From CAZJNX01 sp964547415 (lineage in GTDB: Bacteria > Pseudomonadota > Alphaproteobacteria > Rhizobiales > Amorphaceae): DNA of 20,885 nucleotides. The notes beneath the pieces were generated by a model that made no database searches, was not told the DNA's origin, and worked only from the letters and a program-made list of their open reading frames with translations. The position numbers were made by a program, and so were the translations under genes. Below, one piece after another: positions 7,599 to 14,931 of this stretch (positions are counted from its first letter, which is position 1; every line of letters begins with the position of its first letter). The stretch lies in assembly GCA_964547415.1 (NCBI GenBank), contig CAZJNX010000074.1:1-20885 (forward strand), in the 5' to 3' direction.

Positions 7599-8511
7599 CG
7601 GCGCGACGCGCCCCGTCATCGCCTTCGCGGGCCTCGGCGCCATGGGCGATCCGATGGTCCGCCAGCTCGCGGCCGCCGGCCATCGCCTGCGCCTGTTCGA
7701 CATCCGCCCGGGCATCGCGGAGGCGCTCGCGGCCGAGACGGGCGGGAAGGCTGCGGGGAGCGGCGACGAGGCCGGGGAGGGGGCGGACATCGTCATCACC
7801 ATGCTGCCCGACCACGAGGCGGTGGCCCGCGCGGTCCTCGGCGAGGGGGACGCGGGCGGTCTCGCCGCCGGGATGGCCTCGGGCGGCGTCGTGATCGACA
7901 TGAGCTCGTCCTACCCGCTCGCGACCCGCGCCCTCGGGGCGGCCCTTGCCGCCCGCGGCATCGGCCTCCTCGACGCCCCGGTCTCGGGCGGGGTGCGCCG
8001 GGCGCGGGACGGCACCCTCGCCATCATGCTCGGCGGGGACGACGCGGCCGCCCTCGACCGGGCCGAGCCGGTGCTCTCGGCCATGGGCCGCGTCTTCCGC
8101 ACCGGGCCCCTCGGCTCGGGCCACGCCATCAAGGCGCTCAACAACTTCGTGTCGGCGGCCGGGCTCGCCGCGGCGGCCGAGGCGCTCGTGGTCGCCACCC
8201 GCTTCGGCCTCGACCCGAAGGTCACCATCGACGTCATCAACGCCTCGACCGGGCGCAACAACGCGACGGAGAACAAGTTCCACCAGTTCATCCTCAACCG
8301 CGACTTCGGTTCCGGCTTCGCGCTGGACCTGATGGCGAAGGACATCACCATCGCCCAGCGCCTCGCCGACGACCTCGACTGCGCGGTCCCGACGCTCACC
8401 GAGATGCGGATGCTGTGGCGCTCTGCCGCCGAGGCCCTCGGCCCCGGGGCGGACCACACCGAGATCGCCCGCTACCTCGAGAGCTACGCCGGCCGCACCG
8501 GCGAGGACTGA
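7573..8511 (+). CDS. 3-hydroxyisobutyrate dehydrogenase-family NAD(P)-dependent oxidoreductase
   Basis: The 312-residue protein belongs to the beta-hydroxyacid dehydrogenase family (3-hydroxyisobutyrate dehydrogenase, tartronate semialdehyde reductase, L-threonate dehydrogenase). It has the N-terminal dinucleotide motif GLGAMGDPM (about 20-28), the substrate-site segment DAPVSGGVRRARDGTL (about 134-149), and the catalytic lysine Lys187 in GSGHAIKALNN. The C-terminal helical domain contains KDITIAQRLADD. The ATG lies inside the end of the decarboxylase-family gene. The exact substrate cannot be read from motifs; with a TRAP transporter converging on it, a branched or hydroxylated short-chain acid is a reasonable inference. 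The gene ends 374 nt before the dctM stop. Confidence 0.9.
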   Translation: MTSNAIPADGATRPVIAFAGLGAMGDPMVRQLAAAGHRLRLFDIRPGIAEALAAETGGKAAGSGDEAGEGADIVITMLPDHEAVARAVLGEGDAGGLAAGMASGGVVIDMSSSYPLATRALGAALAARGIGLLDAPVSGGVRRARDGTLAIMLGGDDAAALDRAEPVLSAMGRVFRTGPLGSGHAIKALNNFVSAAGLAAAAEALVVATRFGLDPKVTIDVINASTGRNNATENKFHQFILNRDFGSGFALDLMAKDITIAQRLADDLDCAVPTLTEMRMLWRSAAEALGPGADHTEIARYLESYAGRTGED

Positions 8512-8634
8512 GCCGCCCGCGCCGGCGGGGCTGGATCCACAGCGCACCAGGTGCCACTGCCCCGCGAGGCGCGGTCGCCGGCGCGGTCATCGGCCGGCTG
8601 CCCCGCGGTCCCGCCTGGCGGCGGCCTCCCATCG

Positions 8635-8890
8635 CACCTGCCCGGCGCCGGCATCGGCCCGGGGATCGTGGCGGCGAGCCTTGCGGTCCCGTCCGCAGCG
8701 GCCGGGGGACCCGGGCACGGCTCGGCCCCCGACATCGCCGGCTCGGGCCCCGCGAGCCCGGCCTCCCCCGTCGCCGCGGCGGCGATGCGCCTCGACTGGA
8801 CCGGCCGCTGCCGCCCGCATCGTCGCCACCCCCGCCGACCCCGTGGTCGCCCGTCTTCCGGGCGGCCGCGGCGCCGGGCGGCCGGTCACG
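8635..8890 (+). pseudogene. Deleted remnant of an isocitrate/isopropylmalate/tartrate dehydrogenase-type gene
   Basis: In one plus-strand frame, two family motifs stand in the right order but far too close together. HLPGAGIGPGIVAASLAV (8635-8688) resembles the N-terminal LPGDGIGPEIV segment of beta-decarboxylating dehydrogenases. Then GHGSAPDIAGSG followed by SPVAAAAMRLDWTG (about 8716-8805) resembles the C-terminal HGSAPDIAGKGIANP and SAAMMLDWLG segments. About 240 middle codons, including the catalytic and metal sites, would be missing. In the next frame (8804-8890) AAARIVA, RLPGGRGAGRPVT and similar could be the frameshifted C-terminus; this part is weak and touches the dctM stop at 8886. 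The rest of the gap 8512-8885 shows nothing recognisable beyond GC-rich short palindromes. Motif identity is seen; decay is inferred. Confidence 0.6.
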
Positions 8891-10208
8891 GTCCGAACAG
8901 GACCGACGGCAGCCAGAGGGCGAGCTGGGGGAAGGCGATGAGCGCTGCGAGGGCGACGAGCTGCAGCGCGACGAACTGGAACATGCCCGAGTAGATCTGG
9001 CCGAGGCCCCAGCCCGGCACGACCGCCTTCAGGTAGTAGGCCGCCATCGCGACGGGTGGCGACAGGAACGCCGTCTGCAGGTTGACCGCCACGAGGGTGG
9101 CGACCCACAGGAGGTCGAGCCCGGCCGCGTCCACCACCGGCAGGAAGATCGGCAGGAAGATGAAGATGATCGGCGCCCACTCGAGCGGCCAGCCGAGCAG
9201 GAAGACCACCGCCATCAGCGCGATCAGCATGAGGGTGGGCGACAGGTCGAGGGCGATGAGGGTGTCGGCGATGAACGGTCCGGTGCCGAGGCGGTTGAAG
9301 ACGGCGCCGTACATGTTGGAGGCGGCGAGCAGGAACATGATCATGCTCGTCACCAGCAGCGTCTTGTAGAGCGCGGTCCTGAGGCGGGCGAAGGTGAGCC
9401 GGCGGTAGGCGACGGTGAGGAGGAGGGCGCCGAGGGCGCCCATGCCCGCCCCTTCCGTCGGCGTCGCGACGCCGGTGAGGATGGTGCCGAGGGTGGCCGC
9501 GATGAGCACGATGAGCGGCATCATGCCGACCGCGAGCTCGCGCAGCGCCGCCCCCACGCTCTCCGGCCGCTCCTCCTTCGGCAGCGGCGGCCCGAGCGCC
9601 GGGTTCAGCGAGACGCGGATCATCACGTAGGCGAGGAAGAGGCTCGCGATGAGAAGGCCGGGCAGGATCGCCGCGGCGAAAAGTTTCGGCAGCGACACGC
9701 CCGCCACCGGCCCGAGCACCACCAGCATGACGCTCGGCGGGATCAGGACGCCGAGGGTGCCGCCCGCCGCGATCGTGCCCGCCGACAGCGCCGGGTCGTA
9801 GCGGCTCTTCTGCATCACGGGTCCCGCCATCATCCCGATGAGGGTGACGGAGGCGCCGATGATGCCGGTGGCGGTGGCGAACATGGTCGCCGTCAGGAGG
9901 ACGCCGATGTAGAGCGAGCCGCGCACCCGCGCGAGCACGAACTGGAAGCCGCGGAACAGGCGCTCCATGATGCCGGCCTGTTCCAGCATATAGCCCATGA
10001 AGACGAACAGCGGCACGGCCGCCAGCGTCTCCTCTCCCATGACGCCCCAGGCCTGGAAGACCATGATGTTGAACACCTGCTCCCCGAGGCCGATGTAGCC
10101 GAACACCACGGTGAGGCTGATCAAGGTGAAGGCGATCGGGAATCCCGCGAAGATGCCGGTGAGGAGCGCGCCGAGGAAGACGAAGCCGAGGATCTCGTTG
10201 AATGTCAT
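8886..10208 (-). CDS. dctM: TRAP transporter large permease subunit (DctM family)
   Basis: This is the 440-residue large membrane subunit of a tripartite ATP-independent periplasmic transporter, with about 11-12 hydrophobic segments over its whole length. Typical stretches are AVPLFVFMGYMLEQAGI, GTLGVLIPPSVMLVVLGP and FFLPI-type helices near the end. It forms the sodium- or proton-driven channel that takes the ligand from DctP. I chose the ATG at 10208 (MTFNEILGFVFLGALL) over a longer upstream frame because it begins directly with the first helix and overlaps the dctQ stop in the common ATGA arrangement (4 nt). The gene converges on the dehydrogenase-family gene and is the last of the dctPQM operon. 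Confidence 0.93.
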   Translation of the reverse strand: MTFNEILGFVFLGALLTGIFAGFPIAFTLISLTVVFGYIGLGEQVFNIMVFQAWGVMGEETLAAVPLFVFMGYMLEQAGIMERLFRGFQFVLARVRGSLYIGVLLTATMFATATGIIGASVTLIGMMAGPVMQKSRYDPALSAGTIAAGGTLGVLIPPSVMLVVLGPVAGVSLPKLFAAAILPGLLIASLFLAYVMIRVSLNPALGPPLPKEERPESVGAALRELAVGMMPLIVLIAATLGTILTGVATPTEGAGMGALGALLLTVAYRRLTFARLRTALYKTLLVTSMIMFLLAASNMYGAVFNRLGTGPFIADTLIALDLSPTLMLIALMAVVFLLGWPLEWAPIIFIFLPIFLPVVDAAGLDLLWVATLVAVNLQTAFLSPPVAMAAYYLKAVVPGWGLGQIYSGMFQFVALQLVALAALIAFPQLALWLPSVLFGP

Positions 10209-10786
10209 CGCGCCGACCCAGCGCGGATCACGTAGACGGCCTTCAGCAATTCGGAGATCCCCTGGATGATGAGAAGGAGCGCGCACAGGGGGATGACGGC
10301 GCGGTAGGGGAACAGGAGCGGGCGCCAGGGGCTGGCGAAGGCGCGTTCCATGATGGAGAAGCTGTGCCAGGCCTTGTCGAAGCCGGCCAGCATGAACAGG
10401 AACAGGCCCGGAAAGAAGACGAAGAGGTAGAAGCAGGCATCCACCAGCGCCTTCGTCCGGTCCGACCAGTTCTGGTAGAAAAGGTCTGTCCGGATGTGGC
10501 CGCGATAGCGCAGGGTGACCGCCGCGCCCAGCATGAAGCCGGTGCCATAGAGCATGTAGCTGACGTCATAGGCCCAGATCGAGGGGTCGTTGAAGCCGTA
10601 GCGCCGCACCACCTCGATCGCCACGACGAAGATGAGCGCGAAGGTCGTCCACGCGAGGATTTCGCCGAGGATCTCGTTCGTCCGGTCGATCGTGCCGACG
10701 ATGGCGCGGATGCGCGGTGGCATGCCGGCGGGGAGCGGCGGCTTGTGGTCGGGGTCGTAGACGAGTTCTTCGCTCTGTTGGCTCAT
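10205..10786 (-). CDS. dctQ: TRAP transporter small permease subunit (DctQ family)
   Basis: The 193-residue protein has a polar N-terminus of about 35 residues and then four hydrophobic helices (starting near LAWTTFALIFVVAIEVV, MLYGTGFMLGAAV, LVDACFYLFVFFPGLFLFM and AVIPLCALLLIIQGI), the DctQ topology. The segment EVVRRYGFNDPSIWAYDVSY fits the conserved small-subunit motif (bacterial versions often read RYxFNxPxxWxEE). DctQ bridges DctM and the periplasmic binding protein. It lies 115 nt after dctP, with a GC hairpin in between, and overlaps dctM by 4 nt, so Q and M are translated together. The ATG at 10786 begins MSQQSEELVYDPDHK. Confidence 0.92.
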   Translation of the reverse strand: MSQQSEELVYDPDHKPPLPAGMPPRIRAIVGTIDRTNEILGEILAWTTFALIFVVAIEVVRRYGFNDPSIWAYDVSYMLYGTGFMLGAAVTLRYRGHIRTDLFYQNWSDRTKALVDACFYLFVFFPGLFLFMLAGFDKAWHSFSIMERAFASPWRPLLFPYRAVIPLCALLLIIQGISELLKAVYVIRAGSAR

Positions 10787-10865
10787 TGCCGGGTTTTCCG
10801 GTTGTTCTGGTTTGCGATGCGGTTTCCCGGTGGGCGATGCCTCGTCCGCCGGGAAAGGGCAGGGC

Positions 10866-10891
10866 GGGGGCGCCGCCGCAGCCGCGCCCCC
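10866..10891 (-). promoter_or_regulatory. Intercistronic stem-loop between dctP and dctQ
   Basis: GGGGGCGC (10866-10873) and GCGCCCCC (10884-10891) form a perfect 8-bp GC stem with a 10-nt loop, 10 nt past the dctP stop. TRAP and ABC operons often carry such a hairpin after the binding-protein gene to stabilise its mRNA or stop part of transcription, giving more binding protein than permease. There is no clear T-tract, so mRNA stabilisation or partial termination are both possible. Confidence 0.6.
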
Positions 10892-10901
10892 GGTGCCGCG
10901 C

Positions 10902-12005
10902 TCACTCCTCGGCGTAGTGCTCGAGGGCGATGTCGAGCGGCGGGTTGATCCGCGCCTTCAGCGGGACGACGCGGCCGGCCCACGTGCGCTGGCTGTCGAG
11001 CACCTCGGCGAAGAAGGGGTCACTCTCGGCGAAGCGCGACAGCACCGCGTCCCAGCCCTCGAGCTGCGCCTTCAGGATCTCCCGCGGCGTCTCGACCACG
11101 GTGACGCCCTTCACCTCCTCGAGCTCCTCCAGCGCCAGGCTGTTCTGCTCGAGGTAGCGCCAGTAGAAGTCGGCCGACTCGGCCATGACGGCGAACTCCA
11201 CGATCGCCTTCAGGTCGTCCGGCAGCTCCTCCCACTTCTCCGCGTTGACGAGGAAGTTGAGCACGAGCCCGATCTGCAGGTAGCTCGGCATCATGTAGGT
11301 CTTGCGGATGTCCGGCAGGCCGAGGACGAGGTCGGCGCGCGGGCTGAAGTACTCCGCCGCCTCGATGACGCCGCGCTCGAGGGCGGGCACCACCTCCGAG
11401 CCCGGCACGGTGATGACGGACGCGCCGAGCTCGCGCATCACGTCCACCGGCAGGCCCGGGGTGCGGAACTTCAGGCCCTCGACGTCGGCGAGCGACAGCA
11501 CCGGCTCCTCGAACCAGCCGAACGGCTGGGCGAGCGCCGGGCTCATCAGGAACGGCTTGACGTTCGTGTAGCGCAGGATCTCGTTGATGTAGCGGTCGTA
11601 GAGCTCGTTGCCGCCACCGTAGTTCATCCAGCCCATCAGCGTCATGGATTCCATGCCGAAGGCCGGGGAGGAGGCGAACAGGCTGCCGGCCGGGTGCTTG
11701 CCGACCCAGTAGTCGCCGTCGCCGCCCGCCGCGTCGATGACGCCGTCGTTCACCGCGTCGAGGACGTCGAACGCCGGCACGAAGGTGCCGCCGGGGTTGA
11801 CGTCGATGACGAGCCGCCCGCCCGACATGAGCTCGATCTTGTCGGCGAGCGCGATGAAGGACTGGTGCAGGTCGTCGCCCGCGGCGTAGCCGGTCTGGAG
11901 CACCCAGTTGTACGTTTCCTGGGCACGGGCGGGCGCGGAGGCGAGGGGTGCCGCGACGAGCGCCGCGGCGACGCCGGTGGTGAGGAGACTGCCGAGCATT
12001 CTCAT
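10902..12005 (-). CDS. dctP: TRAP transporter periplasmic substrate-binding protein (DctP family)
   Basis: The 367-residue protein has a Sec signal peptide (MRMLGSLLTTGVAAALVAA, cleavage after APARA at about residue 28), then the DctP fold. The segment GLKFRTPGLPVDVM places Arg181 at the position of the conserved ligand-carboxylate arginine of DctP proteins, and ALERGVIEAAEYFSPRAD (about 209-226) matches the TakP/FcbT1-like group (COG4663) that binds keto acids and related carboxylates. The start is ATG 12005, with AGGA about 8 nt upstream; the frame stays open further upstream but that part is not protein-like. It is the first gene of dctPQM. The ligand is probably a monocarboxylate or hydroxy acid; this is inference from the subfamily. 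Confidence 0.92.
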   Translation of the reverse strand: MRMLGSLLTTGVAAALVAAPLASAPARAQETYNWVLQTGYAAGDDLHQSFIALADKIELMSGGRLVIDVNPGGTFVPAFDVLDAVNDGVIDAAGGDGDYWVGKHPAGSLFASSPAFGMESMTLMGWMNYGGGNELYDRYINEILRYTNVKPFLMSPALAQPFGWFEEPVLSLADVEGLKFRTPGLPVDVMRELGASVITVPGSEVVPALERGVIEAAEYFSPRADLVLGLPDIRKTYMMPSYLQIGLVLNFLVNAEKWEELPDDLKAIVEFAVMAESADFYWRYLEQNSLALEELEEVKGVTVVETPREILKAQLEGWDAVLSRFAESDPFFAEVLDSQRTWAGRVVPLKARINPPLDIALEHYAEE

Positions 12006-12074
12006 TCGTGCATCCTGTCTGATGGTGGGATCGGTCCGCACGCCCGGCTGCCCGGAAGAGCGGCCCGGGGGCGC

Positions 12075-12093
12075 GCCCGTCGCAGCGACGGGC
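12075..12093. promoter_or_regulatory. Perfect 19-nt palindrome upstream of dctP, candidate operator
   Basis: GCCCGTCG, a 3-nt centre CAG, and CGACGGGC form a perfect dyad 70 nt upstream of the dctP start, with GCG and CGC arms extending it after one mismatch. Size and position suit the binding site of a dimeric regulator of the TRAP operon, although no regulator gene lies next to it. Chance palindromes are common in such GC-rich DNA. Confidence 0.4.
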
Positions 12094-12253
12094 ACGCGGG
12101 GCGGGCGTGCCAGCCGGATGTGCAACCATCGTGCCGAAGGGGTTCGGCAGGCGGGCGCCCCCCGGGAAGGAGGCGGCGGCCTCGCCGGGCAGAGCGGCCG
12201 CCACCGCGAGACGAGGCCGTGCGCGTGCGCGCGGCACGAACGGTCATCCTGTG

Positions 12254-12614
12254 ACCGGCGGCACATCGGGCGGGCCGTGCGAACCTGTCGTTCGATGCAC
12301 CGGAGCGAAGGAAGCTCGACGACACGAGCGCGAACGTCTTCAACGGCGGCACGGGGGACGACTATCTCCTGACGTTCGCCGACCGTTGCGAGGATCGCTT
12401 CGTGTTTCGCTCTGGCGACGGCGACGACACCATCGAGGGCTTCGTGCCGGGGGAGGACCTCATCGACCTGAGGTCCCACGCGGACGCCCGCGGCATCGAC
12501 GACGTCCACGTCTCGGCGGACGCGCGGGGAGCGGTGGTCGCGGTCGGCACCGACACCATCACCCTCCTCGGCGTCGACGCCGACGCGCTCGGCTCCGGCG
12601 ATTTCCTGGTTTGA
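12254..12614 (+). pseudogene. Orphan C-terminal RTX / serralysin-type domain fragment
   Basis: A plus-strand frame open from just after a TGA at 12251 to a TGA at 12612 encodes about 119 codons. It contains NVFNGGTGDDYLLTF, then DRFVFRSGDGDDTIEGF and PGEDLIDLRSHA, and ends GVDADALGSGDFLV. This is the layout of the last RTX turn and C-terminal secretion domain (FxFxxGxGxDxIxxFxxGxDxIDL) of M10/serralysin-like and other type I-secreted proteins. There is no ATG in the frame before the domain; a GTG at 12402 could start a 70-residue product but has no ribosome binding site. I read it as the 3' remnant of a lost gene. It is on the opposite strand to the RTX gene at 1-443, so it is not simply that gene's end. 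Confidence 0.65.
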
Positions 12615-12704
12615 CGACCCCCGGTCGCGGGCCGATGGCGCCAAGACGTCGCACCGCAAACGCCAAGAGGAGAGTGCGCGGCCGCGCGCCGCACAACCGA
12701 TGCC

Positions 12705-12729
12705 GGAACGACACCCACCGCGACGGGTT
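12705..12729 (+). promoter_or_regulatory. Candidate EcfG (general stress response) promoter
   Basis: GGAAC at 12705-12709 is followed after 16 nt by GGTT at 12726-12729. The alphaproteobacterial EcfG consensus is GGAAC-N16/17-CGTT, so one base of the -10 element differs. It ends 31 nt before the ATG of the ferritin-like gene, a sensible distance, and genes of that type are commonly under this sigma factor. Confidence 0.45.
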
Positions 12730-12760
12730 GCCCACGCGCAACGCAAAGCGGAGGATCGAC

Positions 12761-13258
12761 ATGGCTGATCGCGACAATCCCGCGCTCAAGACTTTCATAA
12801 CGGGCCTTCAGAACGCGCACGCTGTGGAAAAGCAGGGTCTGGAAGCGCTCGAAGGCAACATTGGCCGGACGAAGAGCTATCCCGCCTACAAGGCAATCGG
12901 CGAGCGTCACGCGGAGCGGACGAAGGTACTCACGGATCGTCTCGAGGCGGTCCTCGTCGAGCACGACGCCAAGCCGTCCGGCTTCAAGGACGGCATCCTC
13001 GGCTTCATCGGCACGGTGTCGGCGATGGCCCACGTGCCGACCCGGGACGAGGTCCTGAAGGACGCCTTCGCCGCCTACGCCTTCCGCCACTACGAGATCG
13101 CGATGTACGAAACCCTCATCGTGATGGCCGCCGAGGCGGGCGTCGAGAACACGGCGGCCCTTCGCGAGAACCTCGCGGAGGTGGAGAGGATGGCCGCAGA
13201 GGCGCGGCCGATCATCGCCGACGTCACCCGCCGCACGCTCGAGCTCGAGCGCGCCTGA
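12761..13258 (+). CDS. Ferritin-like stress protein, DUF892 (YciE/YciF) family
   Basis: The 165-residue, helix-rich soluble protein begins MADRDNPALKTFITGLQNAH and shows the four-helix pattern of the DUF892 ferritin-like family. Acidic and His residues lie at helix positions where diiron ligands are expected (AHAVEKQ, GERHAERT, FRHYEIAMYET). Members are induced by general, osmotic and oxidative stress; the reaction is not established and storage or oxidation of iron is inferred from the fold. The start is the ATG at 12761 with CGGAGG 6 nt upstream. The frame is open much further upstream, but that part is Arg-rich and not protein-like. A candidate EcfG promoter precedes it, and an 8-bp GC hairpin (13289-13309) follows 30 nt after the stop. 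Confidence 0.82.
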   Translation: MADRDNPALKTFITGLQNAHAVEKQGLEALEGNIGRTKSYPAYKAIGERHAERTKVLTDRLEAVLVEHDAKPSGFKDGILGFIGTVSAMAHVPTRDEVLKDAFAAYAFRHYEIAMYETLIVMAAEAGVENTAALRENLAEVERMAAEARPIIADVTRRTLELERA

Positions 13259-13288
13259 CCCTGCCGGGCGGCAAGCGCGTGGTCGCCA

Positions 13289-13309
13289 CGGCGGCCGCGC
13301 GGGCCGCCG
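13289..13309 (+). terminator. GC hairpin after the ferritin-like gene
   Basis: CGGCGGCC and GGCCGCCG pair as an 8-bp stem around a 5-nt loop, 31 nt past the stop codon. No T-run follows. It may end the upstream transcript or be one of the many chance GC palindromes. The rest of the spacer to 13508 has only further GC palindromes, such as TCCCC/GGGGA at 13453-13478. Confidence 0.35.
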
Positions 13310-13508
13310 GGCCCGTCCGACCCGCCAGACCCCGCTCGCCGTCCGGAGCCTCGCCCGGCCGCGGCCTTCGGCGGTTCCTGCGCGCGGGTCGGCGAATCTG
13401 CGGGCGAGCCGAAAACGCCGCCGCCTCGCAGAAGGCCGGCGGGCGCGGTGCGTCCCCGGGGCGCGGCCGGCGCGGGGATCGCGGGAGCGCGCGGGGCGTT
13501 CGACGGCC

Positions 13509-14897
13509 ATGCAGATAATCGATCGTCGCCAGCACGTCGTCATCGTCGGCGGAGGGTTCGCCGGCACCGAGCTCGCCCGCCGCCTCGCCCCGGCACGGGA
13601 CCGGCTCAGGGTCACCCTCGTCAGCGAGCACAACTACACGACCTTCAGCCCCCTCCTGCCGGAGGTGGTGAGCACCAGCGTCCTGCCCGGCCAGGCCGTC
13701 GCCCCCCTCCGGGAGATGCTCGGCAGGGACCAGCGCTTCCTCCTCGGCCGCGTGGAGGGGGTGGACCTCGAGTGCCGCCGCCTCGCCCTCGCACCGGACG
13801 CGGCGGGCGCGCCGGAGGAAACTGCCTACGACCACCTGGTGCTCGCCGTCGGCGCCCGGGCGAACCTCGCCCCGGTGCCGGGCCTTGCCGACCACGCAAT
13901 CCCCCTGAAGCTCGTGGGGGACGCGATGGCCGTGCGCAACGCCGTCATCGCGCGCCTCGAGCGCGCCGACCACGCGGCGGACCCGGAGGAACGGCGCCGC
14001 CTCGTCCACTTCGTCGTGGTGGGCGGGGGCTTCAGCGGCGTGGAGGTCGCGGGCGAGATCCACGACTTCATCCGCCGCGCGCGCCGCTTCTACGGGAACG
14101 TGCCGGACGGGGAGTCGCGGGTGTCGGTGGTCCACGCCGAGGAGCGGCTCCTGCCGGAGCTTCCCGAAAAGCTCGCCGTGCGCGCCCGCGACAGCATGGT
14201 CTCCCGCGGGATCGGCGTCCACCTCGCGACGAAGGCGCGGCGGGCGGACGCGAGCGGCCTCGAGGTGGAGGACGTGGACGGGGCCGTGCGGCGCATCCCC
14301 GCGGGGCTGCTCGTGTCCACCATCGGCACGCGGGCGAACCCGCTCGTGGAGCGCCTCGCCCTCGAGACGGACCGGGGCCGCATCCGCACGCGAGCGGACC
14401 TGTCGGTGCCGCAAGTGCCGGGGCTGTGGGCGATCGGGGACTGCGCGGCCGCGCCCAACGCCGCCCGGGAGGGGCCGACGCCGACCACCGCCCAGTTCGC
14501 CGTGCGGGAGGCGCGGCAGGCGGCGCGCAACATCCGCGCGGCGAGCGAGGGGCGGCCGACGGAGCCGTTCTCCTTCGCGGGCCTCGGCACCATCGCCACC
14601 ATGGGCAACAAGCGGGGGATCGCGAGCGTCCTCGGGGTCCCCGTGGCGGGCTTTCCGGCCTGGCTCCTGTGGCGCGCGTTCTACCTCCTGCAGATGCCGA
14701 CCACGAGCCGGAAATTCCGTCTCTGGGTCGCCTGGACGTGGGACATGCTCTTCCGCCGCGACATCTCCCAGCTCGCCTTCGCCACCTCGGCCACACTCGC
14801 CCGCCGCGACGAGGCGGCGGCCGGCCACGACACCGGTGCGAAGGCGCCGGAGGGCCGGGGCGCCCGGGCGTCCGCCAGGGCCGCCGAGGCCTCTTGA
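13509..14897 (+). CDS. ndh: Type II NADH:quinone oxidoreductase (NDH-2)
   Basis: The 462-residue flavoprotein has the FAD motif VVIVGGGFAGTELARRL (about 10-26), a second nucleotide motif VVVGGGFSGVEVAGEI (about 169-184, NADH site) and the third FAD contact GLWAIGDCAA (about 305-314). The C-terminal part LLWRAFYLLQMPTTSRKFR and WTWDMLFRRDISQL is the membrane-anchoring region characteristic of NDH-2, which separates it from soluble disulphide reductases. It moves electrons from NADH to quinone at the cytoplasmic face without pumping protons. The ATG at 13509 has only a weak GC-rich leader and no clear Shine-Dalgarno. The last about 40 residues are a polar Ala/Arg tail. The convergent MFS gene ends 34 nt away. 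Confidence 0.93.
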   Translation: MQIIDRRQHVVIVGGGFAGTELARRLAPARDRLRVTLVSEHNYTTFSPLLPEVVSTSVLPGQAVAPLREMLGRDQRFLLGRVEGVDLECRRLALAPDAAGAPEETAYDHLVLAVGARANLAPVPGLADHAIPLKLVGDAMAVRNAVIARLERADHAADPEERRRLVHFVVVGGGFSGVEVAGEIHDFIRRARRFYGNVPDGESRVSVVHAEERLLPELPEKLAVRARDSMVSRGIGVHLATKARRADASGLEVEDVDGAVRRIPAGLLVSTIGTRANPLVERLALETDRGRIRTRADLSVPQVPGLWAIGDCAAAPNAAREGPTPTTAQFAVREARQAARNIRAASEGRPTEPFSFAGLGTIATMGNKRGIASVLGVPVAGFPAWLLWRAFYLLQMPTTSRKFRLWVAWTWDMLFRRDISQLAFATSATLARRDEAAAGHDTGAKAPEGRGARASARAAEAS

Positions 14898-14931
14898 CGG
14901 GGCGGCCCGGCCCCTTCGCCGGCGCCCGCGG

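Noticed and set aside
8551..8994. 147-codon plus-strand frame treated as an intact gene
   Set aside because: It holds two motif scraps of a dehydrogenase family without the catalytic core and runs into the antisense of dctM, so I list only a pseudogene remnant.
8415..10235. 606-codon plus-strand frame opposite dctM
   Set aside because: Charged, low-complexity shadow of the membrane-protein gene on the minus strand.
12006..12746. N-terminal extension of the dctP frame up to 12746
   Set aside because: The signal peptide begins at 12005 and the upstream part is Arg-rich, overlapping the RTX fragment and the promoter region on the other strand.
12107..12760. Upstream extension of the ferritin-like frame
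   Set aside because: A good ribosome binding site and the first conserved helix begin at 12761; the extension is basic low-complexity sequence.
13279..13518. 79-codon plus-strand frame between the ferritin-like gene and ndh
   Set aside because: Arg/Ala/Gly-rich, no ribosome binding site, no recognisable pattern.
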